The notes: a model not told the origin generated them from the letters alone. A stretch of 64,000 nt of DNA from Pseudomonadota bacterium (GCA_029550345.1 JAKPHK010000059.1:1-64000); one strand, 5' to 3'. Shown: positions 1 through 8,745, numbered from the stretch's first letter. Numbers and translations are program-made.

Positions 1-535
1 CACCCCGCCGATAAACCATATTATGCCGTCCGGTGCCAGCATTTTTGAAGAACAGCGCCGAGGTATTGCGCAGATCGAGCATCATGACGGCGTCCGAAAC
101 GGTCGCTTCGGGAATATCGACGCGGGTTTCCGCAATGACGACCGGCGCGTCGTTGCCGATGTCGTCTTCACCCTCCGGCGGTTCCTCGAAAATCGTGTAG
201 CTGGCATCTTCTTCCACCAGCGCGGGGGCTGGGCGTTCATGCCGATCGTTGAGCCGGCGCTTGTAGCGCCGCAGCTGCTTGTCGATCTTTTCCGCCGCCT
301 GATCGAGCGCGACGTGCGCATCGTGGGCGATGCCCGCGCCTTTCAGCACCACGCCCTGCATGACATGGGTCACGATGTCGCAGCGAAATGCCGCCGCTGG
401 CGCGCGATTGAAGGTCACCGCACTTGAAAGCGCACCGGCGTGGTATTTCTCGACAATCGCGGACAGGCGGTCCTGAGCGTGGGCCTGAAGGGCTTCACCG
501 GTTTCAACCTGGTGGCCAGATACGCGAATGTCCAT
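1..535 (-). CDS. hpf: Ribosome hibernation-promoting factor, long form (partial, 3' end beyond the left edge)
   Basis: Translation from the ATG at 535-533 opens with MDIRVSGHQVETGEAL, the start typical of HPF/RaiA proteins, which bind the 30S subunit between mRNA and tRNA sites and park ribosomes in stationary phase. An N-terminal HPF domain fills about residues 1-105. After an acidic linker come the first residues of the C-terminal dimerisation domain (LFFKNAGTGRHNMVYRRG), so this is the long form that forms 100S dimers alone. The gene is open to base 1 with no stop, leaving roughly the last dozen residues outside. A strong Shine-Dalgarno (AGGAGAAGG) lies just upstream of the ATG. In related genomes the gene often precedes ptsN, which would lie to the left. 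Confidence 0.93.
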   Translation of the reverse strand, partial: MDIRVSGHQVETGEALQAHAQDRLSAIVEKYHAGALSSAVTFNRAPAAAFRCDIVTHVMQGVVLKGAGIAHDAHVALDQAAEKIDKQLRRYKRRLNDRHERPAPALVEEDASYTIFEEPPEGEDDIGNDAPVVIAETRVDIPEATVSDAVMMLDLRNTSALFFKNAGTGRHNMVYRRG

Positions 536-577
536 GGATTACCTTCTCCTGTCTTATTCAATCAAACCCGCAACGGC

Positions 578-1264
578 TCAATCGTTCCACAAGGGCGATT
601 TTACCGTTTCGAGAAATGCGGCATGGGCCGCGAGTTCCGCCTCGCTCGGGCCATGGGGCCGGGCGGTTCGGAAGGGGCGTTCGCGCCGGGGTGCGGCGCG
701 GGTGGTGATCTCCACCACGTTAGTTTCTGCGGCCAGCGACAGACCGATCTGGCGCCCGCCGGTCAGTTCGACATAGACCTGGGCGAGCAGCTCGGCGTCA
801 AGCAGCGCGCCGTGTTTGGTACGGTGGCTGCGGTCGATCCCGTAACGGGTGCACAGCGCATCAAGCGAATTCTTGGCGCCGGGATGGCGGACCCGCGCCA
901 TGGCCACGGTATCAACCATCCGGTCGCGGCTGAGCGGAGGCAGGCCGCACATTTCCAGTTCGGAGTTGACGAAGCCAAAGTCGAACCCGGCATTATGGGC
1001 CACCAGATTGGCTTCATCGCCGATGAATTCGAGGAATTCCGCCGCGCGTTCGTGAAACCGCGGCTTATCCGAAAGAAACGCGATCGATAGCCCGTGGACC
1101 GCCTCGGCAGCCGCCGGCATATCGCGATCGGGGTTGAAATAGGCGTGGAAGGTATTGCCGGTCTGCACCCGGTTGACCATTTCGATACAGCCGATTTCAA
1201 CCAGCCGGTCACCGCTCTTGGGATCAAGTCCGGTGGTTTCGGTATCGAAGATGATCTCTCGCAT
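578..1264 (-). CDS. dnaQ: DNA polymerase III epsilon subunit, 3'-5' proofreading exonuclease
   Basis: A 228-residue DEDDh exonuclease that removes misincorporated bases during replication as part of the Pol III core. All catalytic residues are visible: D7 and E9 in DTETTG, D95 in NAGFDFGF, and H151 and D156 in HGALLDAELL. QIGLSL at residues 172-177 fits the beta-clamp binding motif that follows the exonuclease domain in epsilon subunits. The length suits bacterial DnaQ. It lies downstream of coaE with a 32-base gap, in the minus-strand run ppsR, maf, aroE, coaE, dnaQ that flanks the origin in many alphaproteobacteria. Confidence 0.96.
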   Translation of the reverse strand: MREIIFDTETTGLDPKSGDRLVEIGCIEMVNRVQTGNTFHAYFNPDRDMPAAAEAVHGLSIAFLSDKPRFHERAAEFLEFIGDEANLVAHNAGFDFGFVNSELEMCGLPPLSRDRMVDTVAMARVRHPGAKNSLDALCTRYGIDRSHRTKHGALLDAELLAQVYVELTGGRQIGLSLAAETNVVEITTRAAPRRERPFRTARPHGPSEAELAAHAAFLETVKSPLWND

Positions 1265-1296
1265 TACCCAACCGATATCTGCCCAATACCGAACGG

Positions 1297-1920
1297 TTAC
1301 AAGGGGGAATCCGATCCTTTTTCACCTCCGGTCAGCGCATGGACCAGGCGCTGCACCGCATGGCGGGTTTCAGCCAGGCTGACGCCGGTATCCAGAACGT
1401 GATCGGCGCGGGTGCGCTTTTCGGCATCGGGCACCTGCAGTTTCAGGATCTGCTCGAACTTCTCCACGCTCATGCCAGGCCGGGCGAGCACCCGCTCGCG
1501 CTGGACTTCGGCCGGAGCGGAAACGACCACCACCGCATCAAGGCCATGATCGCCGGTCTTTTCGAACAGCAGCGGAATGTCGAAGACGATCAGCGGCTGA
1601 TCGGCATTGTCGGCCAGAAAGGTCCGGCGCATTTCAGCGACTTCGGGGTGGACGATCGCCTCAAGCCGCTTCAGCGCATCGGGATTGCCGAATACCGCCG
1701 CGCCGAGTTTCTGCCGATCTACCCCCTGCGGCCCGGTGGTGCCGGGAAAGGCGCGCTCGATCGGCGCGAGACAGGCCCCGCCGGGACCCTGCAGTTCGTG
1801 CACTGCGGCATCGGCATCGAAAACCGGCACGCCCAGCCCGCGAAACATCGCTGCGACCGCGCTTTTGCCCATGCCGATCGAGCCGGTCAGACCAAGGATA
1901 TAGGGTCGTTTCGCAGTCAC
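1297..1920 (-). CDS. coaE: Dephospho-CoA kinase
   Basis: Catalyses the last step of coenzyme A synthesis, ATP-dependent phosphorylation of the 3'-hydroxyl of dephospho-CoA. The 207-residue protein has the P-loop GSIGMGKS at residues 13-20, followed by the family segment VPVFDADAAVHEL and a C-terminal part typical of CoaE. Its start overlaps the aroE stop by four bases, indicating translational coupling. Length and motifs are standard, with no sign of damage. Confidence 0.95.
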   Translation of the reverse strand: MTAKRPYILGLTGSIGMGKSAVAAMFRGLGVPVFDADAAVHELQGPGGACLAPIERAFPGTTGPQGVDRQKLGAAVFGNPDALKRLEAIVHPEVAEMRRTFLADNADQPLIVFDIPLLFEKTGDHGLDAVVVVSAPAEVQRERVLARPGMSVEKFEQILKLQVPDAEKRTRADHVLDTGVSLAETRHAVQRLVHALTGGEKGSDSPL

Positions 1921-2774
1921 CGCGTCAACAGCTTTCGTAATTCGTCATCACACTCGCGCGGCGGGGCCTGACCGAAGAACTTTTCGAAGGCCACCGCCGC
2001 CTGACCGATCAGCATGGCAAGCCCATCGATCGTCTGGAAACCGCGGTGGCGGGCCTCGCGCAGCAGCGGCGTATCGAGCGGGTGGGTGACAATGTCATAG
2101 ACCACGCTGCCCGGCGGCGCGTGGCTGAAATCGAAAGCCAGCGGGGGCTGTCCTGCCATGCCCAGCGGGCTGGCATTGACCACCAGATCGAGCAGGCCCT
2201 CCCGGTCATCGAAGGCAAAATCAGTCTGCGGCGCGAAATGCGCCAGATCGACCGCGTGATGATCCGGCCCGGGCGCCAGCTCATCGAGCAGGGCGCGGGC
2301 CCGGGCTGGATCGCGCGCCGCCAGGACCAGCGTGAAGTTCCGGTCGGCCAGGGCCGCGATGATCGCCCGGGCCGCGCCGCCAGCGCCAAGGATCCGCGCC
2401 ATCCGGTACAGGTGCGGCTGGTCCAGCAGCGCTCGAAGCGGCTCAAGAAAACCGGGTGCGTCGGTATTGTATCCGGTCAGCTTTCCGGCGGAATCGCGAA
2501 CCACGGTGTTGACCGCGCCGATCCGCGCCGCCTGCGGGTCGATTCCATCGAGTAGGGCCATCGCCGCCTGCTTGTGCGGCATGGTGATATTGCAGCCGCG
2601 CCAGTCAGGATCCGAGCGGCGACTGGCGAAATAGTCTGCCAGCCCCTCAGCGGTCACGTGGGCGGCGCGGTAATCGGCATCGATGCCCAGCTTTGCCAGC
2701 CAGAAGCCATGGATCGCCGGGCTCTTCGACTGGACGATCGGATCGCCGATCACTTCTGCATAGGGCCGGGTCAT
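1917..2774 (-). CDS. aroE: Shikimate dehydrogenase
   Basis: NADP-dependent reduction of 3-dehydroshikimate to shikimate in aromatic amino acid synthesis. The 285-residue protein shows the substrate-binding SKSP motif (residues 16-19), NITMPHK with catalytic lysine K68, and GYNTD with catalytic aspartate D105. A Rossmann nucleotide-binding loop ([10 protein letters not shown]) follows. Both ends overlap neighbours by four bases (maf upstream, coaE downstream), placing it inside one operon. Confidence 0.96.
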   Translation of the reverse strand: MTRPYAEVIGDPIVQSKSPAIHGFWLAKLGIDADYRAAHVTAEGLADYFASRRSDPDWRGCNITMPHKQAAMALLDGIDPQAARIGAVNTVVRDSAGKLTGYNTDAPGFLEPLRALLDQPHLYRMARILGAGGAARAIIAALADRNFTLVLAARDPARARALLDELAPGPDHHAVDLAHFAPQTDFAFDDREGLLDLVVNASPLGMAGQPPLAFDFSHAPPGSVVYDIVTHPLDTPLLREARHRGFQTIDGLAMLIGQAAVAFEKFFGQAPPRECDDELRKLLTR

Positions 2775-3358
2775 GACGGCAGCACATCCAGATCACGCAG
2801 CGCAGCTAGCACCGCCAGCAACGGCATCCCCAGCACGGTGAAGTGATCGCCTTCGATGCCCTCGAACAGCTGAACCCCGCGCGCCTCGATCCGGAACACC
2901 CCGACACAGCCGGCAACAGCGGGCCATTCGTGCCCCAAATAGGCGATGATGAAGCGGTCCGACAGGTCCCGCACTTTCAGCCGGGCCAGCGCCGCATGGC
3001 TCCACAACACGGTATCGTCACGGACCAGCGCCGCGGCGCTGTGCAGCCGCATCGTCTTGCCCGAGAAGAACCGCAGATGCTCGGCGGCGTTTTCCCGGCT
3101 GGTGGGCTTGTCGAAACGGCGTCCGTCAACCTCGACCAGGGAATCGCTGCCCAGCACGATCCGGCCCGGCACCTTCACGCTGACCGCCCGCGCCTTGGCC
3201 CGGGCCAGAGCCAGCGCGACTTCGGCCGGGGCCGATCCGGCCAGCCCGGCTTCGAGTGCCCGCTCATCCAGCGCGGCGGGCAGCGCCTCGAACGGAACGC
3301 CGGCCTGTTCGAGCATGGCCTTGCGCGAGGCGCTTTGCGAGGCGAGCACCAGGCTCAT
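2771..3358 (-). CDS. maf: Maf-family nucleoside triphosphate pyrophosphatase
   Basis: Maf proteins hydrolyse dTTP, UTP or modified nucleotides to monophosphates and pyrophosphate, acting as housecleaning enzymes. The 195-residue protein begins [18 protein letters not shown], the Maf signature, with the second motif around D72 ([10 protein letters not shown]) and FDKP with K84. The usual GADT of the second motif reads GSDS here, a mild variation. I cannot decide from sequence alone between the dTTP/UTP class and the m7GTP class. It overlaps ppsR and aroE by four bases each. Confidence 0.92.
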   Translation of the reverse strand: MSLVLASQSASRKAMLEQAGVPFEALPAALDERALEAGLAGSAPAEVALALARAKARAVSVKVPGRIVLGSDSLVEVDGRRFDKPTSRENAAEHLRFFSGKTMRLHSAAALVRDDTVLWSHAALARLKVRDLSDRFIIAYLGHEWPAVAGCVGVFRIEARGVQLFEGIEGDHFTVLGMPLLAVLAALRDLDVLPS

Positions 3359-4182
3359 TGCCCGGCCTCGCGCGCGGACTGGAATTCATTGTAGAGGTTG
3401 ATGATCGCCGCGGCAGCTTCCTCGATCGAGCGGCGGGTCACATCGATCACCGGCCAGTCGTTGTCGGCGAACATCCGCCGCGCATATTGTACCTCACGGT
3501 TGACCCGGTCGGCATCGACATAGGCGGTCTCGGGCGCCTGGTTGAGCGAAAGCAGCCGGTTGCGCCGGACCTGAACCAGCCGATCCGGCGCGGTGGTCAG
3601 CCCGATCACCAATGGATGCTTCAGATCGAACAGCGCCGGGGGCGGGGGGCTTTCCACCACGATCGGAATATTGGCAACCTTGTAGCCGCGGTTGGCGAGG
3701 TAGATGCTGGTCGGCGTTTTCGAACTGCGCGAAACCCCGGCGAGGACAATGTCCGCCGCTTCCCAGTTTTCCCAGCCGACACCGTCATCATGGGCGATGG
3801 TATAATGGATCGCCTCGACCCGTTTGAAATAGGCCTCGTCCATGGTGTGCTGGCTGCCGGGCCGGGCCTTGGGATGTTGCCCAAGCGCGGATTTGAGTGC
3901 CGCCACCGCGGCATCGAGCACCGGAACAACCGGCAGGCCAAGCGCCAGGCAGCGCTCTTCCAGCCGGGCACGGATTTCCGCATTGGCAAGGGTGAAGAAT
4001 ACCAGCCCGGGATTGGAGCCGATCTCCCCCATGATCCGGTCGAGATGTTGCTGGGATCGGACCATCGGCCAGAAATGGCGGATCACCTCCGAACCCTCAA
4101 ACTGGGCCAGCGCCGCCTTTGCCAGCATTTCAAGCGTTTCACCGGTCGAATCAGACAGCAGGTGCAGGTGCAGGCGCGGCAT
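3355..4182 (-). CDS. ppsR: Pyruvate,phosphate dikinase / PEP synthase regulatory protein (DUF299 kinase-phosphotransferase)
   Basis: A 275-residue DUF299 protein. The family is a bifunctional ADP-dependent kinase and phosphate-dependent pyrophosphorylase that inactivates and reactivates PEP synthase or pyruvate,phosphate dikinase. It starts [17 protein letters not shown], the family opening, and carries the P-loop-like [19 protein letters not shown] at residues 149-167. It is the first gene of the minus-strand operon leading to dnaQ and faces away from hemE across the putative origin. The target enzyme is not encoded in this window, so which of the two it regulates is open. Confidence 0.92.
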   Translation of the reverse strand: MPRLHLHLLSDSTGETLEMLAKAALAQFEGSEVIRHFWPMVRSQQHLDRIMGEIGSNPGLVFFTLANAEIRARLEERCLALGLPVVPVLDAAVAALKSALGQHPKARPGSQHTMDEAYFKRVEAIHYTIAHDDGVGWENWEAADIVLAGVSRSSKTPTSIYLANRGYKVANIPIVVESPPPPALFDLKHPLVIGLTTAPDRLVQVRRNRLLSLNQAPETAYVDADRVNREVQYARRMFADNDWPVIDVTRRSIEEAAAAIINLYNEFQSAREAGQ

Positions 4183-4505
4183 GTGCGGGGGCGGCTTGAT
4201 CCCTGTGGATGACTGGGCTCATAAACCACGGGAGAGCCATGGGCACAAGCATGGCCTGCCATTCACCCCCCGCTGACCGGGATTCCGCCAAGCGGTTTTG
4301 GACAGGGCATCTGGCTTCCCCACAGGTTGGGGACAACGGGGATAACAAGCGATTGACGCGACGTGGTCACGATTCGCACAATGCGCTTTGCCCTGTTCAG
4401 TGCGGGAGAAATCCGGCAAGGGCGCTTCGTCCCCGCTTTCCACAGGCCAACAACACCTGAATCCTTTTATAGAATCTAATATGTATTTGATTGGAATCTG
4501 ACGCG
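4183..4505. other. oriC: Candidate chromosomal replication origin (oriC) between ppsR and hemE
   Basis: A 323-base gene-free gap between divergent ppsR and hemE, the position of the origin in Caulobacter and several other alphaproteobacteria. Seen in sequence: TGTGGATGA at 4204-4212 (one mismatch to an inverted DnaA box), TTCCCCACA at 4316-4324, TGGGGACAA at 4328-4336, CGGGGATAA at 4337-4345 and CTTTCCACA at 4436-4444 (each two mismatches to TTATCCACA). An AT-rich block at 4459-4498, unusual for this genome, could serve as the unwinding element. Five GANTC (CcrM-type methylation) sites start at 4281, 4371, 4459, 4472 and 4494. The hemE promoter must also lie here. The origin assignment is an inference from synteny plus these motifs. 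Confidence 0.6.
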
Positions 4506-5531
4506 ATGCCCGGTTTGCTTCTTGATACCCTGCGCGGCGAAAACGTCCGTCCGCGGCCAGCATGGCTGATGCGCCAGGCCGGTCGTTATCTGCCCGAATA
4601 CCGCGCGCTGCGGGCTGAGAAGGGCGGATTTCTGGCGCTGGTCTATGATAGCGAGGCTGCCGCGGAAATCACCATCCAGCCGATCCGCCGCTATGGCATG
4701 GACGGGGCGATCCTGTTTTCCGACATTCTGATCGTGCCCTATGCGATGGGACAGGATCTGGCCTTTCTGGCGGGCGAAGGACCGCACCTTTCACCCCGTC
4801 TGGCCGATCATGCACTGGCAAGCCTGAATGCCGTGCCAGAACGGCTGAAACCGATCTATGACACGGTCAAGGCGGTCAAGGCGCAGCTTCCGGCAGACAA
4901 GACAATGCTGGGCTTTGCCGGCAGCCCGTGGACCGTTGCGACCTATATGGTCGCAGGCGAAGGCAGCCGCGATCAGCATGAGACGCGCAGCCTGGCCTAT
5001 CGTGATCGCGCGGCCTTCCAGGCGATCATCGATGCGATCACCGCAGTGACGATCGATTACCTTGCCGGGCAAATCCTGGCCGGAGCCGAAGCGGTGCAAC
5101 TGTTTGACAGCTGGGCCGGCAGTCTGGCGCCGTCCGAATTCGAACGCTGGGTGATCGCGCCCAACGCGGCAATCGTTGCCGCGATCCGCGCACGCTTTCC
5201 CGATGTGCCGGTGATCGGTTTCCCCAAGGGCGCGGGTGAAAAGCTGCCCGCTTATGCGCGTGAGACCGGGGTTCAGGCACTTGGGCTGGATGAAACCATC
5301 GATCCGGTCTGGGCGGCGGGGGCATTGCCGGGTGGAATGCCTGTCCAGGGCAATCTCGATCCGCTGCTGCTGATCGCCGGGGGCGCGGAAATGGAGCGGC
5401 AGGCGCTGCACGTGCTTGAGGCTTTCGCCGATCGGCCGCACGTGTTCAACCTTGGCCACGGGATTGGCCAGACCACCCCGCTTGAACACGTCGGCGAACT
5501 GCTCAATCTGGTGCGCAACTGGCGCGGTTGA
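4506..5531 (+). CDS. hemE: Uroporphyrinogen decarboxylase
   Basis: Decarboxylates the four acetate side chains of uroporphyrinogen III to give coproporphyrinogen III in haem synthesis. The 341-residue protein has the signature RPAWLMRQAGRY (residues 17-28) with the conserved substrate-binding arginines, and GFAGSPWTVATYMV and HVFNLGHGI further on. I chose ATG at 4506 (MPGLLLDTLRGEN), matching the usual family start; an in-frame TTG at 4491 would add five residues. hemJ follows after 15 bases. Confidence 0.96.
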   Translation: MPGLLLDTLRGENVRPRPAWLMRQAGRYLPEYRALRAEKGGFLALVYDSEAAAEITIQPIRRYGMDGAILFSDILIVPYAMGQDLAFLAGEGPHLSPRLADHALASLNAVPERLKPIYDTVKAVKAQLPADKTMLGFAGSPWTVATYMVAGEGSRDQHETRSLAYRDRAAFQAIIDAITAVTIDYLAGQILAGAEAVQLFDSWAGSLAPSEFERWVIAPNAAIVAAIRARFPDVPVIGFPKGAGEKLPAYARETGVQALGLDETIDPVWAAGALPGGMPVQGNLDPLLLIAGGAEMERQALHVLEAFADRPHVFNLGHGIGQTTPLEHVGELLNLVRNWRG

Positions 5532-5546
5532 CCTATATGGTCTGAT

Positions 5547-5990
5547 ATGAACTGGGTGCTTTCCATGACCTATCTGTGGCTCAAGGCCGGACATATCATC
5601 TTCGTGATCTTCTGGATGGCGGGGCTGTTCATGCTGCCGCGCTATTTCGTCTATCATCAGGAGGCGCCGGAAGGGTCCGCTGAGAATGCGCTCTGGCTTG
5701 AGCGCGAAGGCAAGCTGCTGAAGATCATCCTTTGGCCATCACTGGTGGTCAGCTGGGTGCTTGGCCTGACCCTGGCGATTTCGACCGGGGCCTTCAGCCA
5801 GGGCTGGTTTCACGCAAAGCTGGCGGTGGTCCTGATCCTTACCGCCTATCACGTCTGGCTGGCAGGCTATCACGCTGCGCTCAAACAGGGTCAGCGCAAG
5901 CTCAGCGGCAAGAAACTGCGGATACTGAATGAAGTTCCGGGAATCGCCGCGGCGGTGATCGTCATCATGGTGGTGCTCCGCCCGTTCTGA
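5547..5990 (+). CDS. hemJ: HemJ-type protoporphyrinogen IX oxidase
   Basis: Membrane enzyme that oxidises protoporphyrinogen IX to protoporphyrin IX in bacteria lacking HemG and HemY. The 147-residue protein has about four hydrophobic segments and the conserved opening YLWLKAGHIIFVIFWMAGLF with H16, followed by LPRYFVYH. The position directly behind hemE is the classic alphaproteobacterial arrangement and supports the haem role over other CopD-like membrane proteins. The next genes begin after a 69-base gap. Confidence 0.93.
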   Translation: MNWVLSMTYLWLKAGHIIFVIFWMAGLFMLPRYFVYHQEAPEGSAENALWLEREGKLLKIILWPSLVVSWVLGLTLAISTGAFSQGWFHAKLAVVLILTAYHVWLAGYHAALKQGQRKLSGKKLRILNEVPGIAAAVIVIMVVLRPF

Positions 5991-6059
5991 TCGGCGCTTG
6001 GGAAACCGTTCCACACAACGGCTGTCGTTCCCCACACAGTTGCGCAAGACACTTGCCGA

Positions 6060-6218
6060 ATGAGTTCCTCCCCGCTCGACAGCTTGCTTGCCGCCTTCGC
6101 AGCAGCCCCGGATTCGCGGTTGATCATGCCTTTGATCGACTTGGCCAGAGATATGGAAGATCGTGAGCGGGTGCTTGCCGCCGCCAGCCGTGATGAGGCC
6201 TTCACGCCTGATCCGTAG
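6060..6218 (+). pseudogene. N-terminal fragment of the AAA+ ATPase gene, cut by an in-frame TAG
   Basis: ATG at 6060 opens a 52-codon frame beginning MSSSPLDSLLAAFAAAPDSR that ends at TAG 6216-6218. The same frame continues without a break through the ATPase at 6270-7421, and the 17 codons between the TAG and that GTG are alanine- and leucine-rich helix of the same style as both sides. The simplest reading is one gene of about 453 codons in which a single base change (for example CAG or GAG to TAG) created an amber codon. The start lacks a clear Shine-Dalgarno. Alternatives are a short leader peptide with reinitiation, or a sequencing error. Confidence 0.6.
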
Positions 6219-6269
6219 GCTGCCGCGCAACTGGCGGCACTGGCAGCAGAACTGGCTGACTGGCCGCTG

Positions 6270-7421
6270 GTGTTACGCTTTGCCGCAGATAATCCCGCAG
6301 CCCTGCCCAGCGAGGTTGAGGCTCTGCTGGCCTTTGGCCGGGCAGGCGAAGCCGAATCCCGCTATCGGCTGGTCACCAGCGCCAATCCGGCGCTCGAGCA
6401 GCCCGGATTGATGGAGCGGATCGAGGCGGCGAAAGCCCGCGATCTTGGGGCGGCGGGCAATGTCCTGGCCTTCAACAGGGTTCAGGCCCATGGCGCCGAC
6501 GGGCGCGGTGAGCCTGATGAACAGGCGATCGCGGCTGCGCATCTGTCCTTTGCGGAAAATGTCGGGATTGGCTTTGCCGACGTCGGAGGCCATGCCGCGG
6601 TAAAGCGCCAGATCGAACGCCGGATCATTGCGCCGTTCCAGAAGCCGGGGCTGTTCGCACGGTTCCGCCGTAATGCCGGCGGCGGTGTTCTGCTCTATGG
6701 ACCGCCGGGCTGCGGAAAGACCTTGCTGGCGAGGGCAACCGCAGGCGAATGCCAGGCGCGGTTCATCAATGTTCCGGTTACCGACGTGCTGGACAAATAT
6801 ATCGGTGAACCCGAACGCAAGCTCGCGGCGATTTTTGCCGATGCGCGACGCGAGACGCCGACCGTGCTGTTCTTCGATGAGATCGAGGCGCTGGCCGGCA
6901 AGCGCGGGCACAGCACCAGCCAGCACGAAATGGGGGTGATTTCGACCTTTCTGGCCGAGATGGACGGGTTTGCGCAGAACAATGCCGGGGTCCTGATCCT
7001 GGCGGCGACCAATATGCCCTGGGCGGTCGATGCCGCGTTCCGCCGTTCCGGGCGGTTTGACCGGATGTTGTTCGTACCGCCGCCCGACCGTGACGCCCGG
7101 ACCGAAATTCTGCGGCTGCAACTGGCCGATCGCCCGGTTGAACCCGGGATCGACCTCAAGGCCGTACTGGCTCAGACCAACGGTTTTTCAGGGGCAGACC
7201 TGCGCAATCTGACCGATACCGCCGCGGACCTCGCGATCGAGGAATCGGTTGATTCCGGCACTGAAGTCCCGATCGCAACACGCCATTTCAGGGAAGCTCT
7301 GGGCGAGGTTCGGCCAACCACGGCTGAATGGCTGACCACTGCGCGCAATTTCGCCAAATACGGCAATACCGGCGGTCAATATGACGAGATCGCCGCATTC
7401 CTGAAGCAGATCGGACAATGA
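6270..7421 (+). CDS. AAA+ ATPase (p97/FtsH-like AAA module), possibly N-terminally truncated
   Basis: From GTG at 6270 it encodes 383 residues with an intact classical AAA module: Walker A GPPGCGKT (144-151), Walker B LFFDEIEA (200-207), sensor-1 N248 in AATN, arginine fingers in FRRSGRFDR (257-265) and the GFSGAD sensor-2 region (305-310). Such ATPases remodel or unfold protein complexes; there is no protease or transmembrane domain. The residues before about 90 look helical and repeat-like. No good Shine-Dalgarno precedes 6270, and ATG at 6411 is another candidate start. The stop overlaps the next gene (ATGA), so it forms an operon with a membrane protein and a TPR membrane protein. Substrate and role are unknown. 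Confidence 0.75.
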   Translation: MLRFAADNPAALPSEVEALLAFGRAGEAESRYRLVTSANPALEQPGLMERIEAAKARDLGAAGNVLAFNRVQAHGADGRGEPDEQAIAAAHLSFAENVGIGFADVGGHAAVKRQIERRIIAPFQKPGLFARFRRNAGGGVLLYGPPGCGKTLLARATAGECQARFINVPVTDVLDKYIGEPERKLAAIFADARRETPTVLFFDEIEALAGKRGHSTSQHEMGVISTFLAEMDGFAQNNAGVLILAATNMPWAVDAAFRRSGRFDRMLFVPPPDRDARTEILRLQLADRPVEPGIDLKAVLAQTNGFSGADLRNLTDTAADLAIEESVDSGTEVPIATRHFREALGEVRPTTAEWLTTARNFAKYGNTGGQYDEIAAFLKQIGQ

Positions 7422-7816
7422 CACGCCGTTCTGGGCTGGTGCTGAAATACCATCTGCCCGACGAACCGTCTCCGTCTTTGTTGTCACGGTTTGCCATAGC
7501 GCCGTTCTGGCTACTGCCGGCGACCGTCTATCTCGGGCTGGTGTACTCGTTGTTCTTCTTCCTGCTGCCTGGGCTTAACGGTCTGATGATCGGTGGACAC
7601 GGCAAGTGGCGCAGTGTGGGCTATTCGTTGCTTTCGGTGGTGCTGTTCGTGGGCCTCGCGATTGCCCGTGGTGTGGCCGAGGAGGCCGGGCTGATTGGCG
7701 GTCTGCTTAACGAATATGCCCGTGATGTGGTGCTTGCGATTGTCGTTTTCCCCTTGTTGCTGGCGCTGTTCGAACAGGGCACCACGATCGCGCTGCGCGA
7801 TGCGATGAAGGATTGA
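7418..7816 (+). CDS. Small integral membrane protein of the AAA+/TPR operon, function unknown
   Basis: A 132-residue protein I do not recognise. It has hydrophobic segments at about residues 25-56, 65-82 and 99-118, so three or four transmembrane helices with short loops and no catalytic motif. Its ATG overlaps the ATPase stop by four bases and it ends two bases before the next gene, which implies strict co-translation. A plausible inference is a membrane anchor for the AAA+ ATPase and the TPR protein, but nothing in the sequence proves it. Confidence 0.75.
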   Translation: MTRRSGLVLKYHLPDEPSPSLLSRFAIAPFWLLPATVYLGLVYSLFFFLLPGLNGLMIGGHGKWRSVGYSLLSVVLFVGLAIARGVAEEAGLIGGLLNEYARDVVLAIVVFPLLLALFEQGTTIALRDAMKD

Positions 7817-7818
7817 TC

Positions 7819-8745
7819 ATGGCGATCGATCAAGCTCGACAGCGGGCGCAAGGATTGCTTCTCCGGGGATTGCATGCTGCCGCGATCGAGGCCTGGCGTG
7901 ACGTGCTGAGCGAAACGCCCGATGACTGCGATGCCCACGCCGCAATCGCGATTTCGCTGTTCCACGAAAAGCGGATCTATGCCGCCCGCCACGAAGCCCG
8001 TGAGGCGCTGCGGCTCGATCCGGAACAAACAGCGGCGATGTATGTCATGGCGCTGATCAGCTTCTTCGAAAACCATGCGAAGCGGGCGATCGCGCAGCTT
8101 GATCACCTGCTTGGCGTTGATCCCTTCGATCTTGACGCACTGATTCTCAAGGCACAGATCCTGCGCAGCCAATGCAAATACGACAAGGCTGAGACGGTGC
8201 TCGACGATGCCTTGCGGCTGGCGCCGGATGCAGGACAGGTACAGCTTGAGCTGGGCTGGCTGCAGCGTGATCGGGGGCAATTGACCGAGGCGGAGGAACT
8301 GGCGCGAGGGCTGATCGCGCAGGACCCGCAGAACGTCGGTGCGTTGGTCCTGCTCGGTACCCTGCGGCGCGATTTGGGCGATCCACAGGAAGCGATCGAC
8401 CTGGCTCTGGCGGCGCTGGAGATCGATCCGGTTTCGGATCAGGCTTTCCGCTTGCTCGGTGCGGCAAAGCTGTCGCGCTATCCGCTGACCGGGCTGTTTT
8501 GGCAGGTTCCCCGCCTGCTCGACAAGCTGGAGACGCGCACCCGCCTGATCGTGCTTGTGCTGATCTATCTTGCCTACATGATGACTAACACCACGCTGGC
8601 CTGGTTCAATGCCCCTGAATGGGTACAGATCGGCTTTGTTGCGGTCTATATAGCAATCGGGGTCGGGTTCTATCTCAATGACCGGATCGTTGCCTGGCTG
8701 GTCCGCCGTGAGCTGCGCCGGGTCGAGTTTCGCCGCGACTTCTGA
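7819..8745 (+). CDS. TPR-repeat protein with C-terminal membrane anchor
   Basis: A 308-residue protein. About residues 1-215 read as tandem TPR-like helix pairs (the pattern alanine, leucine, LDP repeats, as in EALRLDPEQTAAMYVMALISF and ALRLAPDAGQVQLELGWLQ). Residues about 237-285 carry two hydrophobic helices, so the TPR domain probably sits in the cytoplasm tethered to the inner membrane. TPR domains mediate protein contacts, fitting a scaffold for the ATPase encoded two genes upstream. ATG at 7819 is chosen over an in-frame TTG at 7813. The gap of 160 bases to rho holds no further gene. Confidence 0.8.
   Translation: MAIDQARQRAQGLLLRGLHAAAIEAWRDVLSETPDDCDAHAAIAISLFHEKRIYAARHEAREALRLDPEQTAAMYVMALISFFENHAKRAIAQLDHLLGVDPFDLDALILKAQILRSQCKYDKAETVLDDALRLAPDAGQVQLELGWLQRDRGQLTEAEELARGLIAQDPQNVGALVLLGTLRRDLGDPQEAIDLALAALEIDPVSDQAFRLLGAAKLSRYPLTGLFWQVPRLLDKLETRTRLIVLVLIYLAYMMTNTTLAWFNAPEWVQIGFVAVYIAIGVGFYLNDRIVAWLVRRELRRVEFRRDF

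Noticed and set aside
4209..4460. Small 83-codon frame in the ppsR/hemE gap
   Set aside because: It has no Shine-Dalgarno or family features, and the gap is better explained as origin and promoter region.
5991..6059. Sequence with TTCCACACA and CCCCACACA before the interrupted ATPase, resembling DnaA boxes
   Set aside because: Only one or two imperfect matches in a 69-base gap, without an AT-rich element or GANTC cluster; chance matches are likely.
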